Assembly: GCA_017469925.1 (NCBI GenBank)
Contig: JAFUFK010000024.1
Span: forward strand, 36,977-100,976
From: Bacteroidaceae bacterium
GTDB taxonomy: Bacteria; Bacteroidota; Bacteroidia; Bacteroidales; Bacteroidaceae
Direction of reading: 5' to 3'
Length of the DNA: 64,000 nt
The translations under genes were made by a program, and so were the position numbers. The notes below the pieces were generated by a model. The model was not told where the DNA came from. It did no database searches and worked only from the letters and a program-made list of their open reading frames with translations. This document shows, one piece after another, positions 1 through 8,672 of the stretch (position 1 is the first letter of the stretch; each line of letters opens with the position of its first letter).

Positions 1-170
1 ACCGTCGCGAAGCCATCCGCACGGCATGCACCCTGGCCCAGCCGGGCGACGTCATCCTCGTGGCCGGCAAGGGACACGAAGACTACCAAATCATACAAGG
101 CGTGAAGCACCACTTCGACGACCATGAGGTCATCCGCGAGTGCTTTGGCCTCAGCGAAACAACGGAATAA
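1..170 (+). CDS. murE: MurE, UDP-MurNAc-tripeptide synthetase (C-terminal end only)
   Basis: This is the last 55 codons of a gene entering from the left, in frame from base 3. The tail contains [15 protein letters not shown], the conserved C-terminal ligase-domain motif of MurE, which adds the third amino acid (usually a diamino acid) to UDP-MurNAc-L-Ala-D-Glu in the cytoplasm. The stop is 21 bases before mraY, which fits the dcw operon order. The ATP-binding and substrate domains lie outside the window, so the added amino acid cannot be judged. Confidence 0.93.
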   Translation, partial: RREAIRTACTLAQPGDVILVAGKGHEDYQIIQGVKHHFDDHEVIRECFGLSETTE

Positions 171-191
171 CGTCATAACGATATAACACCC

Positions 192-1454
192 ATGCTATAC
201 TACCTGTTCAGATATCTCGGCAACTTCGGCATCCCAGGTGCACACCTGTGGTCGTACATCTCTTTCCGCGCCATCCTGACACTGGTGCTCTCACTGGTCA
301 TCTCGATTTGGTTCGGCGAATACTTCATCAAGTGGATGAAACGTCACAACGCCAGCGAGGCACAGCGCGACGTAAGCATCGACCCCTATGGCGTGGAGAA
401 GAAAGGCGTGCCCACGATGGGCGGCATCATCATCATCATTGCCACGGTCGTGCCCTGCCTGCTGTTGGGTCGCCTGCGCAACATCTACATGTTGCTGATG
501 ATTGTCACCACGCTGTGGCTCGGAGCCATCGGCTTCATCGACGACTACATCAAGATGAAGATTTCGAAGGACGGACTTCGCCCCATCTACAAGTTGGCCG
601 GGCAGGCCCTGCTCGGACTGGGCGTGGGACTGACGCTGTGGCTCAGCCCCGATGCCGTGATTCGCGAGAATGTGCAGATGACGAACGAGAACGGGACGGA
701 AATCGTCTATAAGAGCGAACCCGTGAAGAGCACCATCACGACGATTCCCTTCGTCAAGAACAACAACCTTAGCTATAGCGAGGCTTTCGGCTGGCTGGGC
801 AAGTACAAGTCGGCCGCCGGCTGGGTGCTGTTTGTGTTCGTGACGACTTTCGTGGTCATGGCCGTCAGCAACGGGTCGAACCTCAACGACGGCATGGACG
901 GCATGTGTGCGGGGAACTCCGCCATCATTGTCTTTGCCCTGGCCATATTGGCCTATGTGAGCAGCCACATAGGAATGGCCTCGTACCTGAACATCATGTA
1001 TGTGCCCGGTAGCGAAGAACTGGTTATCTTCCTGCTGGCCTTCATGGGCGGACTGGTAGGTTTCCTCTGGTACAACGCCTACCCTGCCCAGGTCTTCATG
1101 GGCGACACGGGCAGCCTGGCCATCGGCGGCATCATTGCCGTGACGGCCGTCATCATCCACAAGGAACTGCTCATCCCCGTGCTGTGCTTCGTATTCCTGT
1201 GCGAGAGCGTCAGCGTACTCTTGCAGACCAACTATGCCAAGATGGGCAACAAGCGCGGCCAGAAGTGGAGAGTGTTTAAGCGCGCCCCCATCCACGATGC
1301 ATTCCGCATCAAGCCCGGGCAGTTGGGCAGCGACCTGAAGATTCTGTGGAACTGGCCTTCGGGCTGTTGGCTGGAGTCGAAGATTACGACCCGCTTCTGG
1401 ATTATCACCATCATTACGTCGGCATTGGCCATCATCACTTTGAAGATTAGATAA
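192..1454 (+). CDS. mraY: MraY, phospho-MurNAc-pentapeptide translocase
   Basis: Integral membrane enzyme that moves phospho-MurNAc-pentapeptide from UDP onto undecaprenyl phosphate, forming lipid I. The 420-residue protein is longer than the usual 360. Visible motifs are GVPTMGG near residue 73, the catalytic-region IDDYIKM near 117, NDGMDGM near 233 and FMGDTGSLA near 303, among about ten hydrophobic segments. Two features differ from the E. coli type. There is an extra hydrophilic stretch around residues 155-205. The cytosolic loop that normally reads PxHHH reads PIHDAFR, followed by an added stretch before the conserved ESKITTRFWI. The TAA stop shares one base with the murD ATG, so translation is probably coupled. 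I am sure of the family; the effect of the altered loop is unknown. Confidence 0.96.
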   Translation: MLYYLFRYLGNFGIPGAHLWSYISFRAILTLVLSLVISIWFGEYFIKWMKRHNASEAQRDVSIDPYGVEKKGVPTMGGIIIIIATVVPCLLLGRLRNIYMLLMIVTTLWLGAIGFIDDYIKMKISKDGLRPIYKLAGQALLGLGVGLTLWLSPDAVIRENVQMTNENGTEIVYKSEPVKSTITTIPFVKNNNLSYSEAFGWLGKYKSAAGWVLFVFVTTFVVMAVSNGSNLNDGMDGMCAGNSAIIVFALAILAYVSSHIGMASYLNIMYVPGSEELVIFLLAFMGGLVGFLWYNAYPAQVFMGDTGSLAIGGIIAVTAVIIHKELLIPVLCFVFLCESVSVLLQTNYAKMGNKRGQKWRVFKRAPIHDAFRIKPGQLGSDLKILWNWPSGCWLESKITTRFWIITIITSALAIITLKIR

Positions 1455-2782
1455 TGAAACGAATCGCTATACTTGGAGCCGCAGAGAGCGGAATCGGAAC
1501 AGCCATCCTGGCACAAAAGGAGGGTTGGGACGTATTCGTGAGCGACATGGGCTCCATCAAGGATAAATACAAACAACAGCTGGAGGCACACCACATCCGG
1601 TGGGAGGAGGGCGGACATACCGAAAGCCTCATCCTTCAGGCCGACGAGGTGGTGAAGAGTCCCGGCATCCCCGACACAGCACCCATCGTCAGGAAACTCA
1701 TCCAACAGGGAACACCCATACTGAGCGAACTGGAGTTTGCCCAGCCATACAGTCGCGGCAAGGTCATTGCCATCACAGGCTCGAACGGAAAGACGACGAC
1801 CACCACCCTTATCTACTACATCATGCAGCAGTGGGGCGTGGATGTAGGCCTTGCCGGTAACATCGGACGCTCTTTTGCCCTGCAAGTGGCCGAAGGCGAC
1901 CACGACTGGTATGTCCTGGAAATCAGTTCATTCCAGTTAGACAACATGTACGCGTTCCATCCTCATGTGGCCGTGCTCATGAACATCACTCCCGACCATC
2001 TCGACCGCTACGACTTCGAGATGCAGCACTATGTCGATTCGAAGATGCGCATCGTGCAGAACATGACGAAGGACGACCTTTTCATCTACTGGAAGGGCGA
2101 CGCATGCGTACAGCACGAGACCGAGAAACGCAAGGGCGGATACATCGCGCCAGCCACAACGCCCTCGTCCCGGCCCGCAGTCCCGGGCAATCCACAGATA
2201 TGTGCCTTCGAGGACACGGACTTTGAGCAACTGAGTCTGGATTTCTCACTCATGGGCCAACACAACAAGCGCAACGCACTGGCCGCCTACATGGCTACGA
2301 AACGGGCCGGAGCACCCGAGGAGGTGGTCCGCCAGTCGTTGCGGACCTTCCCTGGTGTGGAGCACCGGCTGGAACGTGTAGCCGAAAAGGGCGGCGTGCT
2401 CTTCATCAACGACTCAAAGGCCACCAACGTCGATGCCTGCTACGTAGCCCTGCAAGCCATGGAACGCCCGACCATCCTCATCGTGGGCGGACGCGACAAA
2501 GGCAACGACTACTCCACCCTCTTCGACCTGATACGCGAGAAGTGTGTCGGACTGGTCTATCTGGGTGCCGACAACAAGAAGTTGCACGACTCGTTCGACC
2601 AGTTGGGCCTGCCTGTCAGCGACACGCATAGCATGGAGGACTGCGTCCAGGCCTGCATCCAGATGGCACGCCCCAGCGACACGGTACTGTTGAGCCCGTG
2701 CTGCGCCAGCTTCGACCTTTTCAAGAACATGGAAGACCGTGGCGAGCAGTTCAAGGCCCTCGTGCACGCGTATAATATATAA
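1454..2782 (+). CDS. murD: MurD, UDP-MurNAc-L-alanine:D-glutamate ligase
   Basis: Cytoplasmic ATP-dependent ligase adding D-glutamate to UDP-MurNAc-L-Ala. At 442 residues it has normal family length. The N-terminal nucleotide-fold reads IAILGAAESGIGTA. The Mur-ligase P-loop GSNGKTTTT lies near residues 109-117. The central domain carries ISSFQLDN and NITPDHLDRY, and the C-terminal domain carries EHRLE and NDSKATN. The start overlaps the mraY stop by one base; ftsW follows after 15 bases, so it belongs to the same dcw transcript. Confidence 0.97.
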   Translation: MKRIAILGAAESGIGTAILAQKEGWDVFVSDMGSIKDKYKQQLEAHHIRWEEGGHTESLILQADEVVKSPGIPDTAPIVRKLIQQGTPILSELEFAQPYSRGKVIAITGSNGKTTTTTLIYYIMQQWGVDVGLAGNIGRSFALQVAEGDHDWYVLEISSFQLDNMYAFHPHVAVLMNITPDHLDRYDFEMQHYVDSKMRIVQNMTKDDLFIYWKGDACVQHETEKRKGGYIAPATTPSSRPAVPGNPQICAFEDTDFEQLSLDFSLMGQHNKRNALAAYMATKRAGAPEEVVRQSLRTFPGVEHRLERVAEKGGVLFINDSKATNVDACYVALQAMERPTILIVGGRDKGNDYSTLFDLIREKCVGLVYLGADNKKLHDSFDQLGLPVSDTHSMEDCVQACIQMARPSDTVLLSPCCASFDLFKNMEDRGEQFKALVHAYNI

Positions 2783-2797
2783 TGGTATAAGAAGAAG

Positions 2798-4009
2798 ATG
2801 AAACTCTCTGACATAAAGATACAGAAAGAAGGGTTCCTGCACGGCGACTACGTGGTATGGATGATTATGCTGGCCCTGTGCATGATATCCGTCGTCGAGG
2901 TCTATAGCGCATCGAGCCGAATGACCTATTCTTCGGGTCACTATTGGGGACCCGTCGTGGAGCATACCTCCTATGTGCTTATTGGTCTGTTTATCACATG
3001 GCTCGTACATAAGATGCCCTGTACCTCGTTCAAGTTCCTGAGCGTACTGGGACTCCTGCTTTCGTTCATCCTGCTCATTGTCGTACTCGGTATGGGTAAA
3101 ATCAATGGTGCTGCCCGTTGGATTCGCATTGCCGGCATCACCATCCAGCCCTCCGAGTTTGCCAAGATATCGCTGGTAGGCACTGTAGCCATGCTGTTGG
3201 CCACCTTCCGCGACAAGTCCACGGGCGGTGCTTCGATGCTTGCCCTGAAGTGGGTGGCCGGACTGACAGCCGTCTTCTGCATGCTCATCGTGACCGAGAA
3301 CTTCTCTACGGCAGGCATCATCTTCATGGTCATGCTCATGATGACATGGTATGCCCAGGCCCCGAAGAAGTGGCTGGGTATCATCGTGGGCAGCGTAGTA
3401 CTTGTGGGAGCCATCGGCTTCGGCACCTTACGCTTTGTACCCGACACCCTGGCCGAGAAGATAAGTACCGAGACACCGCTCCATCGCTTCAACACCTGGC
3501 ACAACCGCGTGAAGAGCGGCAGCGACCTTCCCGCCGACCCCAAAGACTATAACATCCACGACAACATACAGGTGACCCACGCCCGCATTGCCGTTGCCAC
3601 GTGCAACGTCGTCGGCAAAGGTCCGGGCCAGAGTGTCGAACGCGACTTCTTGCCTCATGCCGTCAGCGATTTCATCTATGCCATCATCATCGAGGAGGCC
3701 GGTATCGAGGGCGGAGTACTGGTCATGTTCCTCTACCTGCTCCTGCTCTATCGTGCCATGCGCATAGCCGAGAAGTGCAAAAACCGTTTCCCGGCCTATC
3801 TGGTCATGGGGCTGTCGCTGATGCTCGTCATACAAGCCATGATTAACATGGCCGTAAGCGTCGGGGCCTTCCCTGTTACGGGACAGCCGCTGCCCCTGGT
3901 GTCGAAGGGCGGAACCTCGACCTTCATCACCTGTGCCTATATCGGCATGATACTGAGCGTGAGCCATACTGCCAAACAAATAGAAGAACCTATCAAGCAA
4001 ACCACATAA
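2798..4009 (+). CDS. ftsW: FtsW, SEDS-family septal peptidoglycan glycosyltransferase
   Basis: Polytopic SEDS protein (403 residues, about ten membrane segments) that polymerises lipid II at the division septum with its cognate class B PBP. The N-terminal region is hydrophobic and rich in serine (VEVYSASSR), and the large extracytoplasmic loop lies around residues 205-280. The family C-terminal motif is GQPLPLVSKGGTS, and the conserved IIEEAGIEGG precedes it. Position between murD and murG identifies it as FtsW rather than RodA. It starts 15 bases after murD and ends 6 bases before murG. Confidence 0.96.
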   Translation: MKLSDIKIQKEGFLHGDYVVWMIMLALCMISVVEVYSASSRMTYSSGHYWGPVVEHTSYVLIGLFITWLVHKMPCTSFKFLSVLGLLLSFILLIVVLGMGKINGAARWIRIAGITIQPSEFAKISLVGTVAMLLATFRDKSTGGASMLALKWVAGLTAVFCMLIVTENFSTAGIIFMVMLMMTWYAQAPKKWLGIIVGSVVLVGAIGFGTLRFVPDTLAEKISTETPLHRFNTWHNRVKSGSDLPADPKDYNIHDNIQVTHARIAVATCNVVGKGPGQSVERDFLPHAVSDFIYAIIIEEAGIEGGVLVMFLYLLLLYRAMRIAEKCKNRFPAYLVMGLSLMLVIQAMINMAVSVGAFPVTGQPLPLVSKGGTSTFITCAYIGMILSVSHTAKQIEEPIKQTT

Positions 4010-4015
4010 AGAAAA

Positions 4016-5134
4016 ATGAGTGAACTGAGAATCATCATAAGTGGAGGCGGAACGGGAGGACACATCTTCCCCGCCGTAAGCATAGCCAATGCCATAAGGG
4101 AATTGCAACCCGGTTGTAAGATACTCTTCGTCGGTGCAGAGGGACGCATGGAGATGCAGCGCGTGCCTGCCGCAGGTTACGAAATCGTAGGCCTGCCCAT
4201 CCGCGGTCTGTACCGCCCTCTGTGGAAACCTGCCAACATCGGCGTAGCCCTCGACTTCCTGAAGAGCAAGCGCCTGGCAAAGAAGACCCTGCGCGACTTT
4301 CGTCCCGACGTGGCTGTGGGCGTAGGAGGCTATGCCAGCAGTGCCACACTGAATGCGGCCTACGAGTTGGGCATTCCCTGCCTCATACAGGAGCAGAACA
4401 GCTATGCCGGGCTGACCAACAAGACGCTGGCCAAGAAGGCACAGAAGATATGCGTAGCCTACGAAGGCATGGAACGCTTCTTCCCCAAGGAGCGCATCAT
4501 CCTTACAGGTAATCCCGTGCGCCAGGGACTGCTCGACCCCACCCTGACAAAGACTGAGTCGAGTGCCATCTTCGGACTGGAGCCCGACCTGCCCACCGTG
4601 CTTATCATCGGTGGCAGTCTGGGAGCACGCACCATGAACGAGAGCGTGCTGGAGAACCTCGACACGCTGCGTAAGTCACACGTCCAGTTCATCTGGCAGA
4701 CGGGTGGCTATTACTTTAAGGAGATACAGGAGGCTTTGGAACAGAAAGGCAAGCCCGAGAACCTTTACGTCACCGACTTCATTGCCCGCATGGACCAGGC
4801 CTATAAGGCTGCCGACCTCGTCATCTCGCGTGCCGGCGCCAGCAGCATCAGCGAACTGTGTCTGTTGGGAAAGCCCTCCATCCTCGTGCCCTCACCCAAC
4901 GTGGCCGAAGACCACCAGACGTGCAACGCCATGGCCCTTGTCAAGAAGGACGCTGCCCTGATGGTGCGCGATGCCGATGCCCGTAAGCAACTCATCCCGC
5001 AGGCCTTGGAACTCGTCATCGACAAGGACCGCCTGAAGACACTTAGCGAGAATGCCTACAAGATGGCCTACAAGGACTCGGCACGCATCATTGCCCAGGA
5101 AGTCATCAAACTGGCAGGAAAAGTTGGAAATTGA
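4016..5134 (+). CDS. murG: MurG, lipid II GlcNAc transferase
   Basis: Peripheral membrane GT28 glycosyltransferase that transfers GlcNAc from UDP-GlcNAc to lipid I, forming lipid II. It has 372 residues. The N-terminal glycine loop GGGTGGHIFPA is near residue 10, and a second glycine loop (GGSLGA) is near residue 200. The UDP-GlcNAc-binding region RAGASSISELCLLGKPSILVP is around residues 272-292, followed by EDHQ. Start spacing of 6 bases from ftsW fits a tightly packed operon. Confidence 0.97.
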   Translation: MSELRIIISGGGTGGHIFPAVSIANAIRELQPGCKILFVGAEGRMEMQRVPAAGYEIVGLPIRGLYRPLWKPANIGVALDFLKSKRLAKKTLRDFRPDVAVGVGGYASSATLNAAYELGIPCLIQEQNSYAGLTNKTLAKKAQKICVAYEGMERFFPKERIILTGNPVRQGLLDPTLTKTESSAIFGLEPDLPTVLIIGGSLGARTMNESVLENLDTLRKSHVQFIWQTGGYYFKEIQEALEQKGKPENLYVTDFIARMDQAYKAADLVISRAGASSISELCLLGKPSILVPSPNVAEDHQTCNAMALVKKDAALMVRDADARKQLIPQALELVIDKDRLKTLSENAYKMAYKDSARIIAQEVIKLAGKVGN

Positions 5135-5149
5135 TAGTTGAAAGTTAAT

Positions 5150-6529
5150 ATGGACGTAACACAGATAAAAGCTGTATATTTCGTGGGCATCGGCGGTATT
5201 GGCATGAGCGCCATTGCCCGCTACTTCCTCCACCGCGGTCTGGTTGTCGGTGGTTATGACAGAGTGCCCAGCGAACTGACCCAACGCTTGGCCGAAGAAG
5301 GGGCACAGATACACTACGAAGAGAACATCGGGCTGATACCACAGGAATGTCTCAACCCCGACGCCTGCCTTGTAGTATATACGCCAGCCATCCCCCACGA
5401 GCACGCCGAGTTGCAATACTTCCAGCGTAACGGATTCGAACTGCAAAAGCGCGCACAAGTGCTTGGCACACTTACCCATGCCCTCAAGGGACTTTGCGTG
5501 GCAGGCACGCACGGCAAGACCACAACCTCTTCGATGGCCGCCCATCTGCTCCACCAAAGTCATGTCGATTGCAACGCCTTCCTCGGAGGCATCACCAAGA
5601 ACTACGGCACCAACTACATCCTGAGCGAAAAGAGCCCCTATGTAGTCATCGAGGCCGACGAGTTCGACCGCTCGTTCCACTGGCTCTCGCCCTGGGCCAC
5701 GGTAGTCACCTCGACCGATGCCGACCACCTCGATATCTATGGTACCGAAGAGGCTTACCTCGAGAGTTTCCGCCACTACACCAGCCTCATCCAACCCGGC
5801 GGCTACCTCATCCTGCATACGGGACTGAAGCTCGAACCCGACACCCGCGCTGGTGTCGTAACCTACACCTATAGTCAGCAGGAAGGCGATTTCCACGCCG
5901 AGAACGTACGCATTGGCAATGGCGAGATCACCTTCGACCTCGTATCGCCCCTTGGCAACGTCACGGGCATCAATCTCGGTGTGCCCGTCACTGTGAACAT
6001 CGAGAATGGCATCGCCGCCATGGCACTGGCGCAGTTGGCAGGAGCTACGGCCGACGAAATCCGCCAAGGCATGGCCTCGTTCAGCGGAGTTGACCGCCGT
6101 TTCGACTTCCACGTGCGTCGCCCCGACATGGTCTATCTGAGCGACTATGCCCACCATCCTGAGGAGATTCGCCAGAGTGTGCTCAGTGTGAAGCAACTCT
6201 ACGAAGGCCGTCGTGTGAAGGCCATTTTCCAGCCCCACCTCTACAGTCGCACCCGCGACTTCTACCAGGAGTTTGCCGACGCCCTGTCGATGCTCGACGA
6301 CGTGACCATTGTCGATATCTACCCCGCCCGCGAACAACCCATACCCGGCATAACCAGCCAACTCATCTACGACCGCCTGCGCCCGGGCATCAAGAAGCAA
6401 CTTATCCATAAGGAGGAGATTCCCGACGTGGTGCGCGAGGGTGGGTTCGACGTCCTCATGACACTCGGAGCCGGCGACATCGATGACTATGCTGGTCAGA
6501 TAACACAAATACTAAGCGACAAGGCATGA
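5150..6529 (+). CDS. murC: MurC, UDP-MurNAc:L-alanine ligase
   Basis: Cytoplasmic ligase that adds L-alanine to UDP-MurNAc, the first peptide step. I chose ATG 5150, giving 459 residues beginning MDVTQIKAVYFVGIGGIGMS, because the dinucleotide-like loop GIGGIGMS then sits at the normal distance from the N terminus. An upstream in-frame TTG at 5138 would add four residues and is less likely. The P-loop GTHGKTTT is near residues 119-126. The central and C-terminal domains show EADEFDRS, DHLDIY, DRRFD and YAHHPEE. Its stop overlaps the ftsQ start by four bases (ATGA). Confidence 0.96.
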   Translation: MDVTQIKAVYFVGIGGIGMSAIARYFLHRGLVVGGYDRVPSELTQRLAEEGAQIHYEENIGLIPQECLNPDACLVVYTPAIPHEHAELQYFQRNGFELQKRAQVLGTLTHALKGLCVAGTHGKTTTSSMAAHLLHQSHVDCNAFLGGITKNYGTNYILSEKSPYVVIEADEFDRSFHWLSPWATVVTSTDADHLDIYGTEEAYLESFRHYTSLIQPGGYLILHTGLKLEPDTRAGVVTYTYSQQEGDFHAENVRIGNGEITFDLVSPLGNVTGINLGVPVTVNIENGIAAMALAQLAGATADEIRQGMASFSGVDRRFDFHVRRPDMVYLSDYAHHPEEIRQSVLSVKQLYEGRRVKAIFQPHLYSRTRDFYQEFADALSMLDDVTIVDIYPAREQPIPGITSQLIYDRLRPGIKKQLIHKEEIPDVVREGGFDVLMTLGAGDIDDYAGQITQILSDKA

Positions 6530-7257
6530 TAAAGACCCTACTGAAGACACTGCTCTTGCTGGCAGCCCTGGGCTACCTCGCGTTTGCCCTGATTAAGGTG
6601 AGCCGTCCCCCACAGGAGATGGTGTGCACGGGCGTGGAATATCAGTTCCTCGACTCCACCGAGACGCGCCTCATCGACCAGCAGATGGTGAGCAACCAGT
6701 TGGCACAGCACAAGATATCGCCCAAGGGAAAGACACTGGCCGACATCGACATCAAGGGTATCGAGAAACTCTTGTCGGCCAATCCCTACATCGACACCGT
6801 CACCTGCTACCACACGGCCTCGGGCAAGTTGTGCATTCGCATCAAGCCCCTCCACCCCATCATGCACGTCTTTGCCGAGGACGGCGACGAGTTCTACCTT
6901 GATAGGCAAGGCCACGTCATGCCGGCAGGCGGGCTCGGCACCAACCTGCCCGTCGTCACGGGCCACGCTACCCGCAAGTATGCCAGCACCAAGCTCATCC
7001 CCCTGGCCACACTGCTCAAGGACGACCCCTACTGGAGCCGGATGGCACAGCAAGTCAACATCGACAGCAAGGGACATGTAGAGATAATTCCACGCATCAG
7101 CGAACAGAAGATACGACTCGGCGAACCCAAGAACTTTGCCGAGAAACTGCAACACGTACGCCTCTTCTACGAGAAGGGCATGCCCAAGACGGGCTGGAAC
7201 AAGTACAACGTGGTCAACGCCGCCTACCGTAACCAAATCATTTGCACGAAAGAATAA
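6526..7257 (+). CDS. ftsQ: FtsQ, cell division protein
   Basis: Bitopic inner-membrane divisome protein (243 residues). A short cytoplasmic end precedes one transmembrane segment (about residues 8-23, LLLLAALGYLAFALI). The rest is a periplasmic POTRA-like and beta domain, ending without a hydrophobic tail. Sequence identity across FtsQ is low; the call rests on topology, size and position between murC and ftsA. It overlaps murC by four bases, suggesting coupled translation. Confidence 0.88.
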   Translation: MIKTLLKTLLLLAALGYLAFALIKVSRPPQEMVCTGVEYQFLDSTETRLIDQQMVSNQLAQHKISPKGKTLADIDIKGIEKLLSANPYIDTVTCYHTASGKLCIRIKPLHPIMHVFAEDGDEFYLDRQGHVMPAGGLGTNLPVVTGHATRKYASTKLIPLATLLKDDPYWSRMAQQVNIDSKGHVEIIPRISEQKIRLGEPKNFAEKLQHVRLFYEKGMPKTGWNKYNVVNAAYRNQIICTKE

Positions 7258-7279
7258 TAACACAAAAACAGATACAGCT

Positions 7280-8641
7280 ATGGGAGCAGACAAAGAGATT
7301 ATCGTAGCTCTGGAGTTCGGAACGTCCGCCATCCGAGGCATCGCCGGCAAGAAGAAGCCCGACGGGACGATTCAGATTCTCGACATTGAGCAAGAGAGAA
7401 CCACCGACGCCATCCAACGCGGCGTTATCTACAACATCGACAAGACGACGCAGGCCATCACCAACATCGTGGAGCGCCTGAACACGAACCTGAACATCAA
7501 GATCTACCGCGCCTATGTCGGCATCAGCGGCCAATCGCTGCACTCTGCCGGCAACTACATCTCGCGCGGACTGGAGATGAAGGTGAAGATTACCCCCGAA
7601 CTTGTCGATAACCTGATGGACAACAACCGTAACACCCAGTACAGCGACTCGCAGATTCTCGACGTCGTGCCACAGGAATACGTTGTCGGCAACCGCACCA
7701 TCGCCGACCCGGTTGGCATCCAGAGCGACCAGATCGAGGCCCGCTTCGTCAACATCGTGGCCAAGAACACCTTGGTCGATAACATCCACAAGTGCATGCG
7801 CATGGCCGACATCGAGATTGCCGACCTCTTCATCTCGCCCATGGCCCTGGCCGACGTACTGCTGAGCGACAGCGAGAAGCGTTCCGGTTGCGCCATGGTT
7901 GACTTCGGTGCCGGTACTACCACGGTATCCGTCTATAACGGCAACCTGCTGCGCCACCTCGTAGTCATCCCCCTCGGTGGCAACAACATCACGAACGACA
8001 TTGCCACAGCCCACCAGATGGAGTTCGAGGAGGCCGAAAGCCTGAAGCGCAAGTACGGCATCGCCTACGTGGCCGCCGAGAGCGACACCCCTCAGCAACT
8101 GGCCATCAGCAACGACCGCACCCTCTCGGAGAACGAGTTGCAGAACATCATCGGCGCCCGTCAGGAGGAAATCATCCTCAACGTATGGCACCAAATCGAG
8201 AATCTCAGCAGCCGCCTGCTTTCGGGCATCGTCATCACCGGCGGTGCTGCCCAACTGAAGGACATGCCCGAGGCCATCAAGCACTTCACCCAGTTCCAGA
8301 AGGTGAAGCTCGCCAAGTCCCTCATCACCACCACCGACGTGGGAGCCGGTGTCACCACGCCCCAGGGCAACAGCATCGACACACTCATCGCCCTGCTCAT
8401 GCACGGCGAGAACAACTGCATCCGCGAAGCAACCGACCGGGAGGAAACCCCTGAGGCCGAGCCCGCCGACGTAGAGGAGAAGAAAGCCGAAGAGCCCGCA
8501 CCGGCCGAAGAGAAGAAGCCCGCCGACGCAGAAGAAAAGAAGGAGAAGCCCAAGAAACCAAAGGGCCCCAGCCTCGGCGAGCGCATCAGCAAATGGGGCA
8601 AGGCCTGGGCCAACATCTTCACCGAACCCGACGAAGACTAA
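7280..8641 (+). CDS. ftsA: FtsA, actin-like cell division protein
   Basis: Actin/Hsp70-fold ATPase that tethers FtsZ to the membrane. The start at ATG 7280 (MGADKEIIVALEFGTSAIRG) puts the phosphate-1 motif at the N terminus, giving 453 residues. Other signs are the SHS2 1C insertion (YVGISGQS), the phosphate-2 region VDFGAGTTTVS near residue 210, and the adenosine motif GIVITGGAAQLKDM. After about residue 385 there is a charged Pro/Glu/Lys spacer of roughly 45 residues, then GERISKWGKAWANIF, a plausible amphipathic membrane-targeting helix. It lies 22 bases after ftsQ and 31 before ftsZ. Confidence 0.95.
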   Translation: MGADKEIIVALEFGTSAIRGIAGKKKPDGTIQILDIEQERTTDAIQRGVIYNIDKTTQAITNIVERLNTNLNIKIYRAYVGISGQSLHSAGNYISRGLEMKVKITPELVDNLMDNNRNTQYSDSQILDVVPQEYVVGNRTIADPVGIQSDQIEARFVNIVAKNTLVDNIHKCMRMADIEIADLFISPMALADVLLSDSEKRSGCAMVDFGAGTTTVSVYNGNLLRHLVVIPLGGNNITNDIATAHQMEFEEAESLKRKYGIAYVAAESDTPQQLAISNDRTLSENELQNIIGARQEEIILNVWHQIENLSSRLLSGIVITGGAAQLKDMPEAIKHFTQFQKVKLAKSLITTTDVGAGVTTPQGNSIDTLIALLMHGENNCIREATDREETPEAEPADVEEKKAEEPAPAEEKKPADAEEKKEKPKKPKGPSLGERISKWGKAWANIFTEPDED

Positions 8642-8672
8642 TTATTAACCACGAAATCACTGCATAGAGAAT

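Noticed and set aside
7136-7279. Longer ftsA with an extra N-terminal 48 residues
   Set aside because: This would overlap ftsQ in another frame; the FtsA domain begins at ATG 7280.
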